NCBI GenBank assembly: GCA_013397695.1
Contig: VYZI01000349.1
Span: 137,269-201,268, forward strand
Direction: 5' to 3'
From: Centropus unirufus
Taxonomy: Eukaryota > Chordata > Aves > Cuculiformes > Centropidae
Length of the DNA: 64,000 bases
Made by a program: the position numbers and the translations under genes. The stretch's first letter is position 1. Each line of letters starts with the position of its first letter. This document shows, in pieces, positions 1 to 12,625 of this stretch. The notes beneath the pieces were generated by a model. It was not told the origin of the DNA and did not search any database. It worked only from the letters and a program-made list of their open reading frames with translations.

Positions 1-1356
1 CAGTTGATTGGAAAACGCCATGTCACCACAATAATACAGCCATGATTACATGATAAAAATATAATTTAATTTTGATATGAGTTGAAAAGAATAATTTATA
101 TATCTGTATGCTAACTGTAGAAAAGCCTGATAATTTGAATTCTTACTAGGGAAAGGAAAAAAGTTTCTTCAATCTTTCCCTTATTTCTTCTGTTAATTCT
201 CAGTTTTCTAATACAATGGCAAGATAATCCACATAGTTTTTGTGATCACTTATTAGGTTTAAAACACAGAGTTAACATAGAAGTGCATTTAAATTAATCA
301 CCACAAGTATTGCTATTAGATATGTATCCTCAGTGAACTTTGTAAAAACAGATTACACGTGCAGAGGATCACAGAATAAGTACTTGTGTTGAGCTATCAA
401 AATGAAATGGAATTTCACAGATTTTTATTTTTTTTCCTAGAATTATCAAAATCCTTTTAAAGATAAAAGAACAGTGTATTTTAAGTGCTTTTATATGCAG
501 TACATGCCACAGTCGTGAGAAACATAGAGCTGCTGCACGGTGTAGTTGTTATTTCTAAAGTGATTCAAGTCCTACGGTTTCAGGAAAAGAGAAAGGTCTA
601 AATTCTTAAATGATTTGATGTTATGTGGAGTTAAATGGTTAAAACAGCTCAAGTAAGCACGGTCTTTAAAAGTACAGATAAATTAAGAAAATCTTCTCTT
701 ATTTGTATAACTACAGTGGTTTTGATCCTGAGTAATGATTTATGAAGTACAAAAATCAATAAAGAATCCATTCTAAAAAATTGCCTTCTAATGAATATCT
801 TAGGGAACATAAGCAGCAATTGACAGGAACACTGACATCCTCTCATCTTATTTTAAAGATGTATGCATAAATCTATGCAGGAGCCTGAAATATGATTTGT
901 TCTATGCCAGGGATGAGTCAGCTTTCCAAATGATGAATGTAGCTTCTGGATAAGAGTTAGAGATCGAGTAATGAAAGAAGATCCTGTTTAGATAGGGGGC
1001 ACACCTTTTTGTGGAATTGACTTTCTGCAGATTCGTTCCAGGCATGTTTTTAAAGCAAAGATCAGAATGAATGCAAAGCAATTTATTATAGAAAAAGGGA
1101 GCAAACAAATACATACTTAAAGCAAACTGCAATGTGAAGTACAGATACTATTTCCAAAAGTAAATCCCTAGAGATGTCTGATCACACAAGGTTAACAGCT
1201 AGGCAAAGTAAAAGGAGTAGTAATATGAGTCAGACCTGTATTGCGTTCCTGATATTTAAACATAAATTTCTACAAACACCACTTTAGCAATGCTGAAAGG
1301 AAAAGGATTATTTTTTTTATTTATTTTTTTTTGCTGCATTCTTATATGTTTCCTAC
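1..1356 (-). other. CSMD1: Intron downstream of the CSMD1 exon (5' part)
   Basis: In gene orientation this is the beginning of the intron after the exon. The donor GTAGGA lies at 1356-1351. A T-rich tract on the plus strand at about 1308-1333 (A-rich in gene orientation) follows the donor. I see no further exon, repeat or other element. Confidence 0.75.
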
Positions 1357-1469
1357 CTTGGAACTGAGCATTAAATCCCTTTCGACGATGGTTACTGTCA
1401 GAAGTAAAATGCAGTCGTAACCAATTCTTACTGCTGATAACAGGAGAAGGCAGATTCATACCAGTTAAC
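1357..1469 (-). CDS. CSMD1: Internal exon of CSMD1: C-terminal half of the second CUB domain (partial gene)
   Basis: CSMD1 is a very large single-pass membrane protein of alternating CUB and sushi domains; it is linked to complement control and is expressed in brain. Seen here: a minus-strand reading frame with 37 whole codons, beginning LTGMNLPSPV, running through NWLRLHF and SDSNHRRKGF, and ending FNAQFQ. The upstream flank is a pyrimidine-rich tract ending in CAG (AG at 1471-1470); the downstream flank is the donor GTAGGA starting at 1356. The first exon base (1469) is the third base of a split codon, as expected for the Trp before LTGM in CSMD1; the last base (1357) starts a split codon that would become Val if the next exon begins with T. 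Length is 1+111+1 bp. From memory CSMD3 reads HFVTDSNHRYRGFSAPYQ here and CSMD2 also differs, so CSMD1 fits best. The frame past the donor is intronic. No frameshift or stop lies in the exon. Confidence 0.9.
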
Positions 1470-4101
1470 CTGGAAAAAGAAAAATAATCTAACATAAATG
1501 GTTGAAAAATTAATCTATACAATACTTAAAAGACAAAAAAAAAGAGTCCAAATATATTGTTGCACTGTTTACAGAGTATTTGACAACAGTGATTCACTGT
1601 CATCTAATCTTAATTTATTACTTGTTTAGTTTACTATTATGCTGGGAGAAATGCTTTCTTTTCTATTACAGCTAGCCATTGTATGGTCAAAACTTGTATA
1701 TCCAAAATACTCTTTTATTAATTAAAGAAGAAAAGCTATCTTGTGTGCATACATGGTGCACACACACATGTAAGTACGCATCCATGGATCAAATCATTCA
1801 GCAAAAAATAAGCAAAGTCCAGTATGACAAAAATTCATCATCCAACCCCATACAGGGAGAGTTAACTCACAGGAAACAAACCATATCCCAGACGGTAAGA
1901 AAGGATAAATAAGAGCTATGGGCACTAGATAATTTTAATCTTGGTTGATAAATTATTGGTATGTAAGTATCCTGTCAGTACACACACTGTCACACACTGG
2001 CTTTGTGTGTATTAATTCCTATGCATATTTAATAAATAATTGAGGCTTAAACTTAACCTAATATAGGTTTTCTAGCTTCCATTAACAACAGATATTGTGA
2101 AGAAAGATTGCTCACAAAGAATTTATTCTTGCAGTGTAGTGGGTCATACCATAGTCTATCATCGCACTACATTATTTGATAATATGGACACAAGTAGTTC
2201 ATATTATGTAGTTACCACATAGGACCTGATATGCTGTAAATGCGTGTCTTTGTTTAACTGGTGGGGTTTTACTGTATGACCATACTCCAAGTTTCAGATT
2301 CAGATTTTTTTTCTCTTTCTGAATGACTTCGGTGAATGATAAAAATATAGTTTAACCTTTTCAAAATTATTTGAAACAAATGCCAAACTCAAACTGTATC
2401 AGAAATTCTCAACTAAGGGATAACTTGTGTAAGCTTATGCTTGTCAGTACTAGAGTAGGCATAGTGCATATTATCAGAGGAAAAAAAAAATAAAATAGGA
2501 TTTTGTCTCTCAGAAGTGAAACTATGCAGTGGTACAGATGCCTTTTTCATTGCAGTATACGATTTCAGAGTTTAATTAAATATCCCATATTACTAAGAAA
2601 TCAATCATGTTAAAGAATACTGATGCTGGTGTAGTCTACTTAGTCATGGCTGAATCCCTTTGCTTTCTGAAAAAGGAATAAGATCAACATATTGAAATAT
2701 AGAAATTCTTAATAGAACTTTTTTTCTTCATTAGGACATATAAACGACATTAGAGAAATTTCAGTTCTCATTTATAATCGCATTTGCTTCATCTAATTGT
2801 TAAAAATAAGGAACAACAAAACTTTACATAAAATCATTTTTACAGCTTTATCTGAAAGAAGGGATAGATTGCTTAAAGCTGCATTCCAAAAATGTTGGGA
2901 CTGCAACCAAATAGTTCTTTCAGGTGTTGGTCAAAGCATTCCACCTTGTATATCTTTCCACATCTCCGTCAAATTGACTTTTATACTTTACATATATGAC
3001 TTTTTTCCCTATGAAATGTTCAAAACTATAGTACAAAGATTTGGAAATAGGCACAAATTCTCGATGGGAATTTAGAGTGCAGTCCTCTGACCAGGCCATG
3101 TACGTCAAAGGAGGTGCCTCCACATCAAGTATTTCATTCTGTGGTATTCCTTATGTGCATGTGGGCTTCCCATGGACAATGTCAGAGATTCTAGTGACGG
3201 CAGATCTAAAAGTTTCGGGATACAGCTTAAAATTTCTCCTTCCCTGTAAAGTGACTATTTGACTCGAATTTCTGAAGGACCTGCAGGCACACCAAACTGT
3301 GTGTGAAAAGGAGTTGCTGCTGAGAGTTACAGATAGCCACCTGGATTGGTACAGCAGGCAAATCTGTAACTTTCACTAATGCTGAAGGTAGCATGAAAAA
3401 CCTGTATGTTTCCTTATTTGTTTTTTCTAGGTCTTATTTATCAGGGAGTAGGATTCAAATATAATATCTTTATCACACAGCAAAAGTGTTTATATTATAG
3501 ACGAGCTTTGCGGAGAAAATGAAATAAGAAAAAAAACCAAAACCACGAAAGAGTACTGTCAAGGAAATATTTCCAGTTCCACAAAGCTCAGTATTATATC
3601 TGAAGAAAAAGACACAAAATCTAGGGGAAAGGTCCCTAACACACTTGCTTATCCATTTCTTATGGTATACAAAGTGTAACTCCATGGTGGGATGAAGGGC
3701 TTTTAAGTCATGTATTTCAGTTCCCCAACAGAGAGGCTGGGCACCAGTGCTCAACCAATAAAAATCAAAGAAATCCCTCCCAGCCCCACAAAGAATAGTA
3801 TAGTGCTGCTTCTGAGGCTGCAGAAATAAAAGGAAGATTTCCTTTGAGCTTTACCAACAGAGAGGTGCATCACACAGTGTAATTTCTGGCCAAGTGCCAA
3901 AATGCTCTGTTTGCAGGCACTAGGGCAGAGCGCTTCCTCTGACTCAGTGCAGCTTTCACTCTTATGGGCTAACCTGGTATAAGTTTAGTATTCTTGGAAA
4001 ACGAGCAGTTTGCTTATGTTCATGCTAGTAAAGTGAACAGTAACATTTCACAGCAACTCCTGCTTGAAAGCCTACACTAGTAAAGCTTGCAACAACAAAT
4101 T
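1470..4101 (-). other. CSMD1: CSMD1 intron sequence next to the acceptor, no gene seen
   Basis: This AT-rich noncoding stretch ends, in gene orientation, with the exon's pyrimidine tract and AG at 1471-1470. GT/CA-rich patches lie at about 1755-1772 and 1979-2012; the second is partly self-complementary. The short frames here (for example around 2797-3262 plus and 3473-3754 minus) overlap on both strands, carry no domain I recognise, and lack convincing splice boundaries. Confidence 0.7.
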
Positions 4102-4332
4102 ATCATAGAACAGTAGAGTCACAGAATGGGTTGGGTTGGAAGTGATCTTTAAAAATCATCTAGTCCAACTCCACTGCCATGGGCAGGGGTATCTGCCACT
4201 AGACCAGGTTGTGAAGAGTCTCATCCAACCTGACCTTGAACTCTTCAAATGATGGACATCTACAAGTTCTCTGGGCAACCTGTTCTAGTGTCTCAACATC
4301 CTCATTTTTAAATTCTTCTGCCCCTAATTGAC
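4102..4332 (-). mobile_element. CR1 LINE 3'-end fragment
   Basis: Read on the minus strand this is the 3' UTR end of an avian CR1 element. The plus strand starts with the complement of the octamer-like CR1 tail (tatcatagaa, cacagaatgg), then gives the antisense of the usual 'accatggcaggg...' and 'caacctggtctagtgg' segments and of 'gaacaggttgcccagagaa'. Identity fades after about 4332. It is 5'-truncated, as most CR1 copies are, and does not reach the reverse transcriptase. Confidence 0.92.
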
Positions 4333-7300
4333 TAGCGCTCCCTCGATATTTCCTGGGCGTGGTGTCAGCATTAGTCTAAACTACAGGGTCTCAATCAGTA
4401 TTGTGACTGCAACCACCTCTTCCGAGTTGTTCAGGAAACACTGTCAGAGAGGACTTAAGCATGGCATTAGGTTGCTCCTTGCTATGACAGAAAACGTACA
4501 AGTAAAAGAAAGTTGTCGCTACTTCAAGAGTGCAGTATTCATTCCTGTTGCATATGAATATAAATAGCTTAATTTTAGCTCAGATAAGGTATTAACTCTA
4601 AAATCAAGTGAAGACTTGAAACGCCTTTGTATGAGACAGAAATTATTCAGATGAGAACCACATTTCTTAATATCAAAGTTCTTCTTAGAAGCTTTTATGC
4701 TTTGATTTTTATTACGGATTTATCCAATGATGTCTAAAAAGAATATTGAAAGTCTTTCTCACACCTTTTTTAACTGAAGACATTAATTTTTTGATGAGTA
4801 ATACAAAAGATATTGAATTCTTCAGTTCTGCCTCCGCTCTAAAAAGGGTAATGCTTTTCTGAAACTGATTTTAAGGCCTAGAATGTCATAGCATGACTTG
4901 AATAGAAGAAGTGATATCTAACCTAAATTATATTAATGAAGTTTTTCATATACACGCAAATATACACGTATATATAATATTATTTGGGCATTTTCAGGGA
5001 ATACTTCTCTTGCCTCAAGTCGACTTCTGGAGTTTTCACCTCCATTACTGATATCAGTGATTTCCTTAGCTTCTAACGTCAGGGGGTCAAAATTGGTTGT
5101 GACTTGGACAAGTAACAGGTTTGAATACTCTGCTAAACAGTATTTGAGGCCACACACCTAACTGGGGTTAAAAAAACCAGAATGACAGTTCATCCACTGA
5201 GTATTAAGCTTTCAGTGATCGGTTAAAGGACAATCCCATAGGAAAAAAAAACAGAACAAAAAAAATACCAAAAACATAACACACAACACCAGTTTTCAAA
5301 TAACATTGTGTAAACCATTTACCTGAGGGGGCTAGAATGAAGATTGTATGGGGAACCTCAAATCTCTTATTTCTGCATACTAGATGTTGTACCCTGCTCT
5401 GTGGAACAAGACAGACTTTCAGAGAATTCCTTTGTGTGCTGCCTCTTACAGCATAATATAGAACTAGAGGGTCAGGTTTTCAGAACATTATACTTGTATC
5501 GTTGTAATACTAATACAATATAATAAGAGTACTTCGCCTCTGCTGATAAAAGCTGCTTCTCACAAGAAATAATGAGAAATAATTAAATGATCTCAACTAC
5601 TGTCTTTTTAGATCTGAAGGCAGCCTGGGTGCAGCAGGATCAGATAGCAGGGGAAGCTCTCTTACTGTTGATTATTGTAAGGAGTAGACGAACAGGTGAA
5701 TGTTTTGCTACTGTAAGTGATATTTAAATTTTGATTATTCAATAAATTTGTCCCACACTAATCTACTGTTTATACAAGAAATAAGACATTCTGTTTTCAT
5801 ATAATTTTGAAGGAATTATGTTTTCCTTGCGTGTAGTATGTCACACATGCAATCATAATATCCTTTAATGCCTTTGACTTTCCATTATCAAGAGATTGTG
5901 ACAGGTTTTATTAGAATTATTACTGACAGGTTTGTTGGTGGAATGTTTTTTCTCTAGGTAAAGTTTTCCAGCAGGTATAAAATTTTGTTTGACTCAGAAT
6001 AAGGTATACCAACACTATTTTATATTTTATTACGAGAATTATCTAAACAGGAAGAATTATATTGATTTTGATTGTAAGTTTGCTAAGAAAAAAGGAGCAA
6101 TTACTCTTTTGTCTGAAAAAATAACCAAAACTTGCTTCTTCATAAGGTTATTGACATTGATTTAACCAAAATCAAAAGATAATCTCTACTTATCATTTAA
6201 AACTACTGATACTGCGGAAATCTCTGTGATCCCATTTACCTCATTAAAATAGCACAAAATTATTGCCTTCACCCTGTCTGCACCTCCCACCCAGGGATGT
6301 CTGTGTGCCATTTTAATGAATAAAACTGCTTATGGAAAAGAGAGGCAATGGTTAGAGCTGTAATGAATTCAATATCATGAACACAAGAAAGCACTCAGGG
6401 AAGGAAGAATTTCCAGCTAAATACAAATTAGGGGACATCTCAACAAATATAAGAACGGCAGCTGGTCTAACAACAAGAATATTTTCAGTACCAATCAAGT
6501 GAAAAAATACTTATTTTGCTTGATTAAAGGCCAGACTATCTCCTAGATAAGAACCTCAGTGTAATAGTTTCACATAAAATTTTAAATCAACTCTTCCTCA
6601 TGTGGAATTTGAAATAAGAGATTGTTTGTAACAGTTAGCATAATCTGCCAGGAAAGGGTTCAGAAGTAGGGAGAGAGACAGATGGAAAAAGAGAGGGTGA
6701 GATGCTCCTCATTTAAAGTAACTGGATAAAGCATGATTTTTCTCTCCCTTCTTCATCAGTTTCCATAGCTATGGGCAAGTGTTTATTCTGGATGCTATGA
6801 ATAAATACTTTCATTTGTATTTCAACTTAATTTTACTTGGAATAAGAATGGATTCAAATTAATGGATAAGTTTTTGTGTGATCTGTTTTTCCACCCTAAT
6901 ATTAGAAAGATATAGGAGCACATAAGCGAGTCTTAAGCACACATAGATTCACTCCTGAGAATTGTTCAGGATAACAGGGTATGTCCCTAGGAAGCTGAAT
7001 GAGACTGACAGAGCTGCTTTCAGGTGTCATGAAAACTGATGACAAAGAACAATCCAGAAAGTTCTTCCTGTACGGGAAAAAAAATGACAAACACCTCAAG
7101 TCCTGAGGGACTGCAAGGAGTTTGCAACAGAATATTTATCAAAATATTTTTTTCTGTCTGGGTCTCCGAGAAAACCTTGAATGAAACAAAAAATTGCTGA
7201 GGTAAAAAAGGATTGAAGAAAGAAAAACAAATACAGATGACCAAGAGAATAAGCCCAAGAATAAAGGCATACCAAGAGATTGTCAGATTCAGTCATTCAG

Positions 7301-9485
7301 ATCCTTTTAATTGACTAGTATAAGAATGCTACATTTTTATGTGCTCAGTTTTCCTACATACTGAGAGTGAAAGGTTTAAACACTAATAAATGAGAGCATG
7401 CTGTGAAAGTTCCTCTTCAAAATGAAATAAGCAAGAATTAAAAAGAAGACTATGATCCATAATCATGTTATATGGAGCCATTGCGAATTTACTATGTTCA
7501 TTAAGGTCATTACTAGCTTAATTATATTATAAGCAAACATTGCTCAAAACATTTTTGATATATTTTTCATGTAGAAAGAGAAAAGCATGAAGATTACTCT
7601 GTCTACAATAATGAATTTTGGAAAATCTGATGAAGTTGTTGTATAATATTTTCAAAGACCAGTAAAATGGTATTCATTTCCTTCATTGTCTTCACATGGC
7701 AGTTATTAACTGTTACACTGAAATATGCTGACGAATGATCTATTTAAAACTTAATTATTAAAATTTAATATTAAAATCTTTGGGGTTTTTTTCCATTAAA
7801 TAAAGATTTAAGGGACAGAACCATAGTCAGATAGTTTAAAATGGAAATATAAGTAGAAATTTGATACATCTTTCTAAAAAAATGATTCAAATTGTTCTCT
7901 TCCAAGATATAGCTTGGAACTGTATCTTATTTTCAGTCTCAGCAGTTTACATGCATGCTCAGAAATACTTTGTTCCGGTGAATTGAGGAGAAAAAGATGG
8001 AATTTATCTTATCAAATTTCGGCAGTTTGCGGTGTAGCAGTCTCCAGCTGGGGTAGACTCCCTGTACATGAGAGGAATAAGTATTTTGGGAACAGATATC
8101 ATCTGACATATACTAGACTTCCACATTAGTTTTGAGATTAATCTCGCCTTAGAGATGTGAGAGCTAGTTTGACCTGATCAGTAAACACCAACATCTGATT
8201 GTCATCCAAGGCATATAAATGCTGTTATAGTTCAGCTAATGGGACATGGCATAACTTAGAACTTTATTCTCTGATGACAATCCTCTTCAAGTTTTGAATG
8301 ATTCTAGTTCTGTGCACAGAATTGTCCAGCCTTATCACTGTATTTGGTTGTACCTCACACTGGATGTCATACTTGCACATACTTTAAATTAGGCTGAAGG
8401 TTAAAGCCAAAGGCAAGATTTGTAATTGGGTGTTTTTTTGATCGTATTTGGAAAATAGCTTTATTAATTTATTTAATTAATTTATTGATTCAACAGAGTA
8501 AGTACATATTTTTATTGATTATTGCTCTAATATTTAACAAAAGTCATAGGGACAGTATTCCATGGCACTTGGGGTACAATATTCTTCCTCTAAAAGATTA
8601 TTAGTGCTCTCAACTAATAAATATGAGAACAATAATTCCTTACATGTCTAGGCTTTTTCTGATATATGGCTTTCATTGTCCAGCAAAGTAGTGCATTGAG
8701 TCCTAGGACGTAACAATCAATTAGATTTTATTGTCCAATACAGTGATATTCAACCCAGGCCTTCAGTATTGCGAGCCACTCTGCCATAGCTTTCAGGGAG
8801 TGTTTCTGTATGGAGCCATGGTAGATAAGTATAAAGTCCTAAACTTAGTATGGCACCTGTCTTGAAGGCAAATGAAAATTTTAAAGAAGTGCAAGATTGA
8901 ATAAAGCTAAATTGTGGATTCTACCGTTGCTGTCACAATTAAGTAATTAAGCACTTCGAACATAAAATTCTGTTTTGATAATAATTCCCTTCTTGAGTGT
9001 AATTAATAATAGCCAAAATTTTAAAATATGGATCTTATGGTACGTATAGTATTCCTCTTAGGAACAGCACTGCTATAGTGTTTTTCCTGTTATTACCCAA
9101 ATCGACTTTTTTTTAGCATTTTGAAAACTATATCTTTTTTACTGTGTTCATATAAATAACTTAACAAATTATCTAATGTATCATGTACAAGAAATTTCAT
9201 TTTCTTTAGTAAAACTTAGAGATTCATCATCTAAAAAGTAGGAGTAATTTTTTAGTTTTCTTTACATTTCATTTAATCCTTAATTTAAATTTACTTAAAT
9301 CCTTGCCATAGTATTAAGATCCAAGAATATGCATTCCATAAAGCAGATGTATATATCAATGTCCAGTACCCATTAATATTATGAAGAAATATTTATTATT
9401 ATCTAGTGCAACTGTCACTTTTCATGCACAGGTTCATCTCCCAGAAATGTTTATTTTCACTCATAATGGCTAAGGAAAATATAAA
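4333..9485. other. CSMD1: Intronic AT-rich sequence, no gene recognised
   Basis: No exon, known repeat or RNA gene is recognised. Notable content is a 16-bp inverted repeat at 6241-6256 / 6304-6319 (separate entry) and TTAA/ATTA-rich low-complexity sequence at about 8456-8490. Overlapping short frames on the minus strand at 6902-7296 have no recognisable domain and look like chance frames. Confidence 0.65.
6241..6319. repeat. Imperfect inverted repeat, 16-bp arms, 47-bp loop
   Basis: The left arm 6241-6256 (tcattaaaatagcaca) is the reverse complement of 6304-6319 apart from one mismatch. The loop is pyrimidine-rich and more GC-rich than its surroundings. This could be a foldback structure, a pair of related homeodomain-type binding sites (ATTAAAA cores), or chance in AT-rich DNA. 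Confidence 0.6.
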
Positions 9486-9668
9486 CAACCTGAACAGGTT
9501 GCCCAAAGAAGTTGTGGATTCCCCATCCCTGGAAGTGTTCAAGACCAGGTTGGATGAACCTTGAACAACCTAATCCAGTGGGAGGTGTCCCTGATGGTGG
9601 AGGCTTATGAAATGAATGATTTTTAAACTCTATTCCAACCCAAACCATTCTATGGTTCTATAGTTCTA
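9486..9668 (+). mobile_element. CR1 LINE 3'-end fragment
   Basis: The plus strand carries the last part of a CR1 3' UTR: the 'gaacaggttgcccaaagaagttgtgg' type segment, 'ccatccctggaagtgttcaag', 'accaggttggatgaacc', a gggaggtgtccctg-like segment, 'ttccaacccaaaccattctatgg', and the short terminal ATTCTATG-type tail. There are small internal deletions. Orientation is antisense to CSMD1. Confidence 0.93.
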
Positions 9669-10081
9669 AGAAAACTGTTCTAAAAAGACTCATTTCAATG
9701 ATACAAAATTAACATGTATTGCAGATAAGATGGGAATGTTTAAAAACATTAGCTACCTACTGCACTTCTGTGCTGAAAGTCTAATCTCTAACACTCTAGG
9801 ATGTCTTCTCATTTGTAGTTGCTACTGTAAGAGTCTCAAAATATGCTAAAATGTATATACAAATATAATTAATTGAAAAATGTTTTTCAATTCAGTGTAA
9901 CTAATTTAATTTCATCCCTTTATTAACTGGTCTCCATAATGTATTATATATGAGTCTTTTTTTTCTTAAATGAAAGATTTCAGGTGTCTTATTTGACTTT
10001 GTTGTAAAATAACTAATGGAAAACAGAGACCAAGGGAAAAAAATAATTTTAAAAAGTTGATGGAAAAAAAACACTGATATT
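9669..10081. other. CSMD1: Intronic AT-rich sequence up to the assembly gap
   Basis: No feature is recognised. A and T homopolymer runs become more frequent towards the gap, which may be why the assembly broke here. Confidence 0.6.
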
Positions 10082-10573
10082 NNNNNNNNNNNNNNNNNNN
10101 NNNNNNNNNNNNNNNNNNNNNNNNNNNNNNNNNNNNNNNNNNNNNNNNNNNNNNNNNNNNNNNNNNNNNNNNNNNNNNNNNNNNNNNNNNNNNNNNNNNN
10201 NNNNNNNNNNNNNNNNNNNNNNNNNNNNNNNNNNNNNNNNNNNNNNNNNNNNNNNNNNNNNNNNNNNNNNNNNNNNNNNNNNNNNNNNNNNNNNNNNNNN
10301 NNNNNNNNNNNNNNNNNNNNNNNNNNNNNNNNNNNNNNNNNNNNNNNNNNNNNNNNNNNNNNNNNNNNNNNNNNNNNNNNNNNNNNNNNNNNNNNNNNNN
10401 NNNNNNNNNNNNNNNNNNNNNNNNNNNNNNNNNNNNNNNNNNNNNNNNNNNNNNNNNNNNNNNNNNNNNNNNNNNNNNNNNNNNNNNNNNNNNNNNNNNN
10501 NNNNNNNNNNNNNNNNNNNNNNNNNNNNNNNNNNNNNNNNNNNNNNNNNNNNNNNNNNNNNNNNNNNNNNNNN
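10082..10573. other. Assembly gap (492 N)
   Basis: Undetermined bases. The right edge is followed within about 15 bases by an A-rich tract (about 10588-10626), suggesting a low-complexity or repeat-related break. The true size of the missing sequence is unknown. Confidence 0.99.
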
Positions 10574-10587
10574 TAACTTATTTTCTG

Positions 10588-10626
10588 AAAAAAAAATAAA
10601 ATAAAAAAAAAAAGAAAAGAAAAAGG
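10588..10626 (+). repeat. A-rich low-complexity tract
   Basis: Almost pure A interrupted by single T and G bases, directly beside the gap. It could be simple low-complexity DNA or the poly(A)-like end of something hidden in the gap. Confidence 0.85.
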
Positions 10627-12453
10627 TACACTTCCTCCTAAAACCTTTACGGCACTACATTTCTATTTCATTTCATTTCAAAGAGATGCATTTTTAAACA
10701 CTTGTCTTTCTGGAGTTTACTAAGATTCCATGCCAGGATAAGCAAATCTCATAGATATTGTTCAGTTGCTATGTATACAATAAGTTAGAGTAATGACGCA
10801 TGGCAGCATTTCATAGTACTCCAGTGAAATGCGTCTAACACATTTTTATCAATCAGTAATGTATTGTGCTCTGCTTACACACCCTGCACTGGAATTTAAT
10901 CATAAATATATTTACATTTTCTAAAGCTTACAAACAATAGATGGCAGGTCTAAAAATCAAATATCTTTATAGTAGCATATGAAAATGTTAATTATTAAAA
11001 TAAATTATTATTAACATTCAATTAATTAAAACAGATTAATTAAAATATTACTAAAATAATTTATATTCAACAGTCACAGATAGCATAAGACATGGGAATC
11101 ACTCTGACTTTGTACTTCCTAGGATCTGAAGAGTCTGACTCAGAGATACCTCCTGGAAACTAGACATATGCTAGGTTTCATCATTTCCGTTCTTGTGTCT
11201 AATTATAAATATGAATAAAACCATCTGAACCCATCGCTGAGATCTTTCCTACAGCTGACAGTAGAAAAATATTTCAGGGATCTTTTTCCTTTCAGAATCC
11301 CATGAGCTTTACTGAGAATTGGTGTGCAAGAAGCCACAGAACAGGCAGTAACTACTAACTGTGCATAACCTAGAGCTTAGGAAAAAGGACAACTGAAATC
11401 CTCCTCAACCTGCAATGGTTGAAGGGTTTCCAAAGGCTACAGGACAGCTTTCTCGCTAGTGTATGGGTGGGACAGGAATGAACAGAAAACCAGGATACTA
11501 CGCAATCAAAATGCAAAGATCATGGCCCATGTCATGACCAAAATAAACAGAAATCATTAATTTGTATTCAAAATATTTTAAGTCAGTAAAGTTGAATATT
11601 CAGAAGAATTACCATTGCTTCCTGTGTTGCTTACACATCTGTCTTAGAATATTAGACAAAGCCCCTAAGCAAACACATTGACAAATAGGAAACAGAAGTC
11701 TCTCCATGCTTCACTAACCCTGATACTTGCAGTAACGATTTGTGAGGGTTGCTGTCACATACCCCTTTCCACACCATTTCACACCAGCTTTAGTATATTC
11801 TCTCACAGAATCATACTGTCATAATGTTTATAGAAATACTCATCATTATGTCTTCATCATAGCAAGGAAGATGTCTTAGGAGCTTAATTCCTGTTACTCT
11901 TCTGGACATAGATACTGTAAGGCATATGAATCTCCTGTATAACATGTATTGATACTACACAACTGTTATCTACTGCATTATGAGAAGCTCAATCTAGAAA
12001 AAAATCCCAAATAACCTAGTCCTTACCTATTATGGGGAAAAATGTATACATATATATGCAAGTACTTATAAAATTCTGTTGTCTTGACTCATTTTGACAG
12101 CACAGGAAGAAATTAATCCCAGTATAAATGAAGGCATCGACTTGCATAGTGCTCACAGAAATTGTAAAGTCATAAAATCCCAACTGTGCTCAGTGACCCT
12201 TTGATAACTCTAGCCTGAATCAGGTCTGTCCATTTTGTGCTAGAGATACATGCGTGTACATCCACTTTTCTACACAAAAATAGGGTCTTACATTTAGAAT
12301 ATAATTCATACCTCTTCTCCAGAAGTAACACAATCCCATGACGAAGCAAGGATTGATCAAGAACCTGAGGGACTGCTGTGAACAAGCACTATGCTCAACG
12401 GGATTGCTCTCGAGCACAAAACAGAATTAGTCAACTCACATCACTCAACAATC
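10627..12453. other. CSMD1: Intronic AT-rich sequence, no gene recognised
   Basis: No gene or known repeat is seen. A very AT-rich patch at about 10985-11065 is built from repeated ATTAATTAAA-like words. Frames at 12170-12417 on the minus strand are overlapping chance frames next to a CR1 fragment. Confidence 0.6.
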
Positions 12454-12625
12454 ATCGAATCATAGAATCACCGGGTCTGGAAAGATCTTTGAGATTCAAC
12501 CATATCTGTCTGCCACTAAACCATATCCTTAAGTACCTCATCTACCTGTCTCTAAATACCTCCAGAGATGGTGACACAAGCATCTCCCTAGGCAGCCTCT
12601 GCCAGTGCCTGATGACCTATGGAGG
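12454..12625 (-). mobile_element. CR1 LINE 3'-end fragment
   Basis: The plus strand begins with the complement of the CR1 tail (tcgaatcatagaatcac), followed by antisense of 'ggttggactcgatgatctttgaggtc'-like sequence, 'gtttagtggcag', 'ttaaatacctccagggatggtgac' and 'cctgggcagcctctgccagtgc'. Similarity runs out around 12620-12637. Same 3' end type as the copy at 18826-19200. Confidence 0.93.

Noticed and set aside
1256..1356. Continuation of the CSMD1 reading frame past the exon (GRKHIRMQQKK...)
   Set aside because: This part follows a strong GT donor at 1356-1355 and is Lys/Asn/Phe-rich, so it is intron read-through and not protein.
11805..11830. cacagaatcatactgtcata, similar to a CR1 tail
   Set aside because: The following sequence does not continue as CR1.
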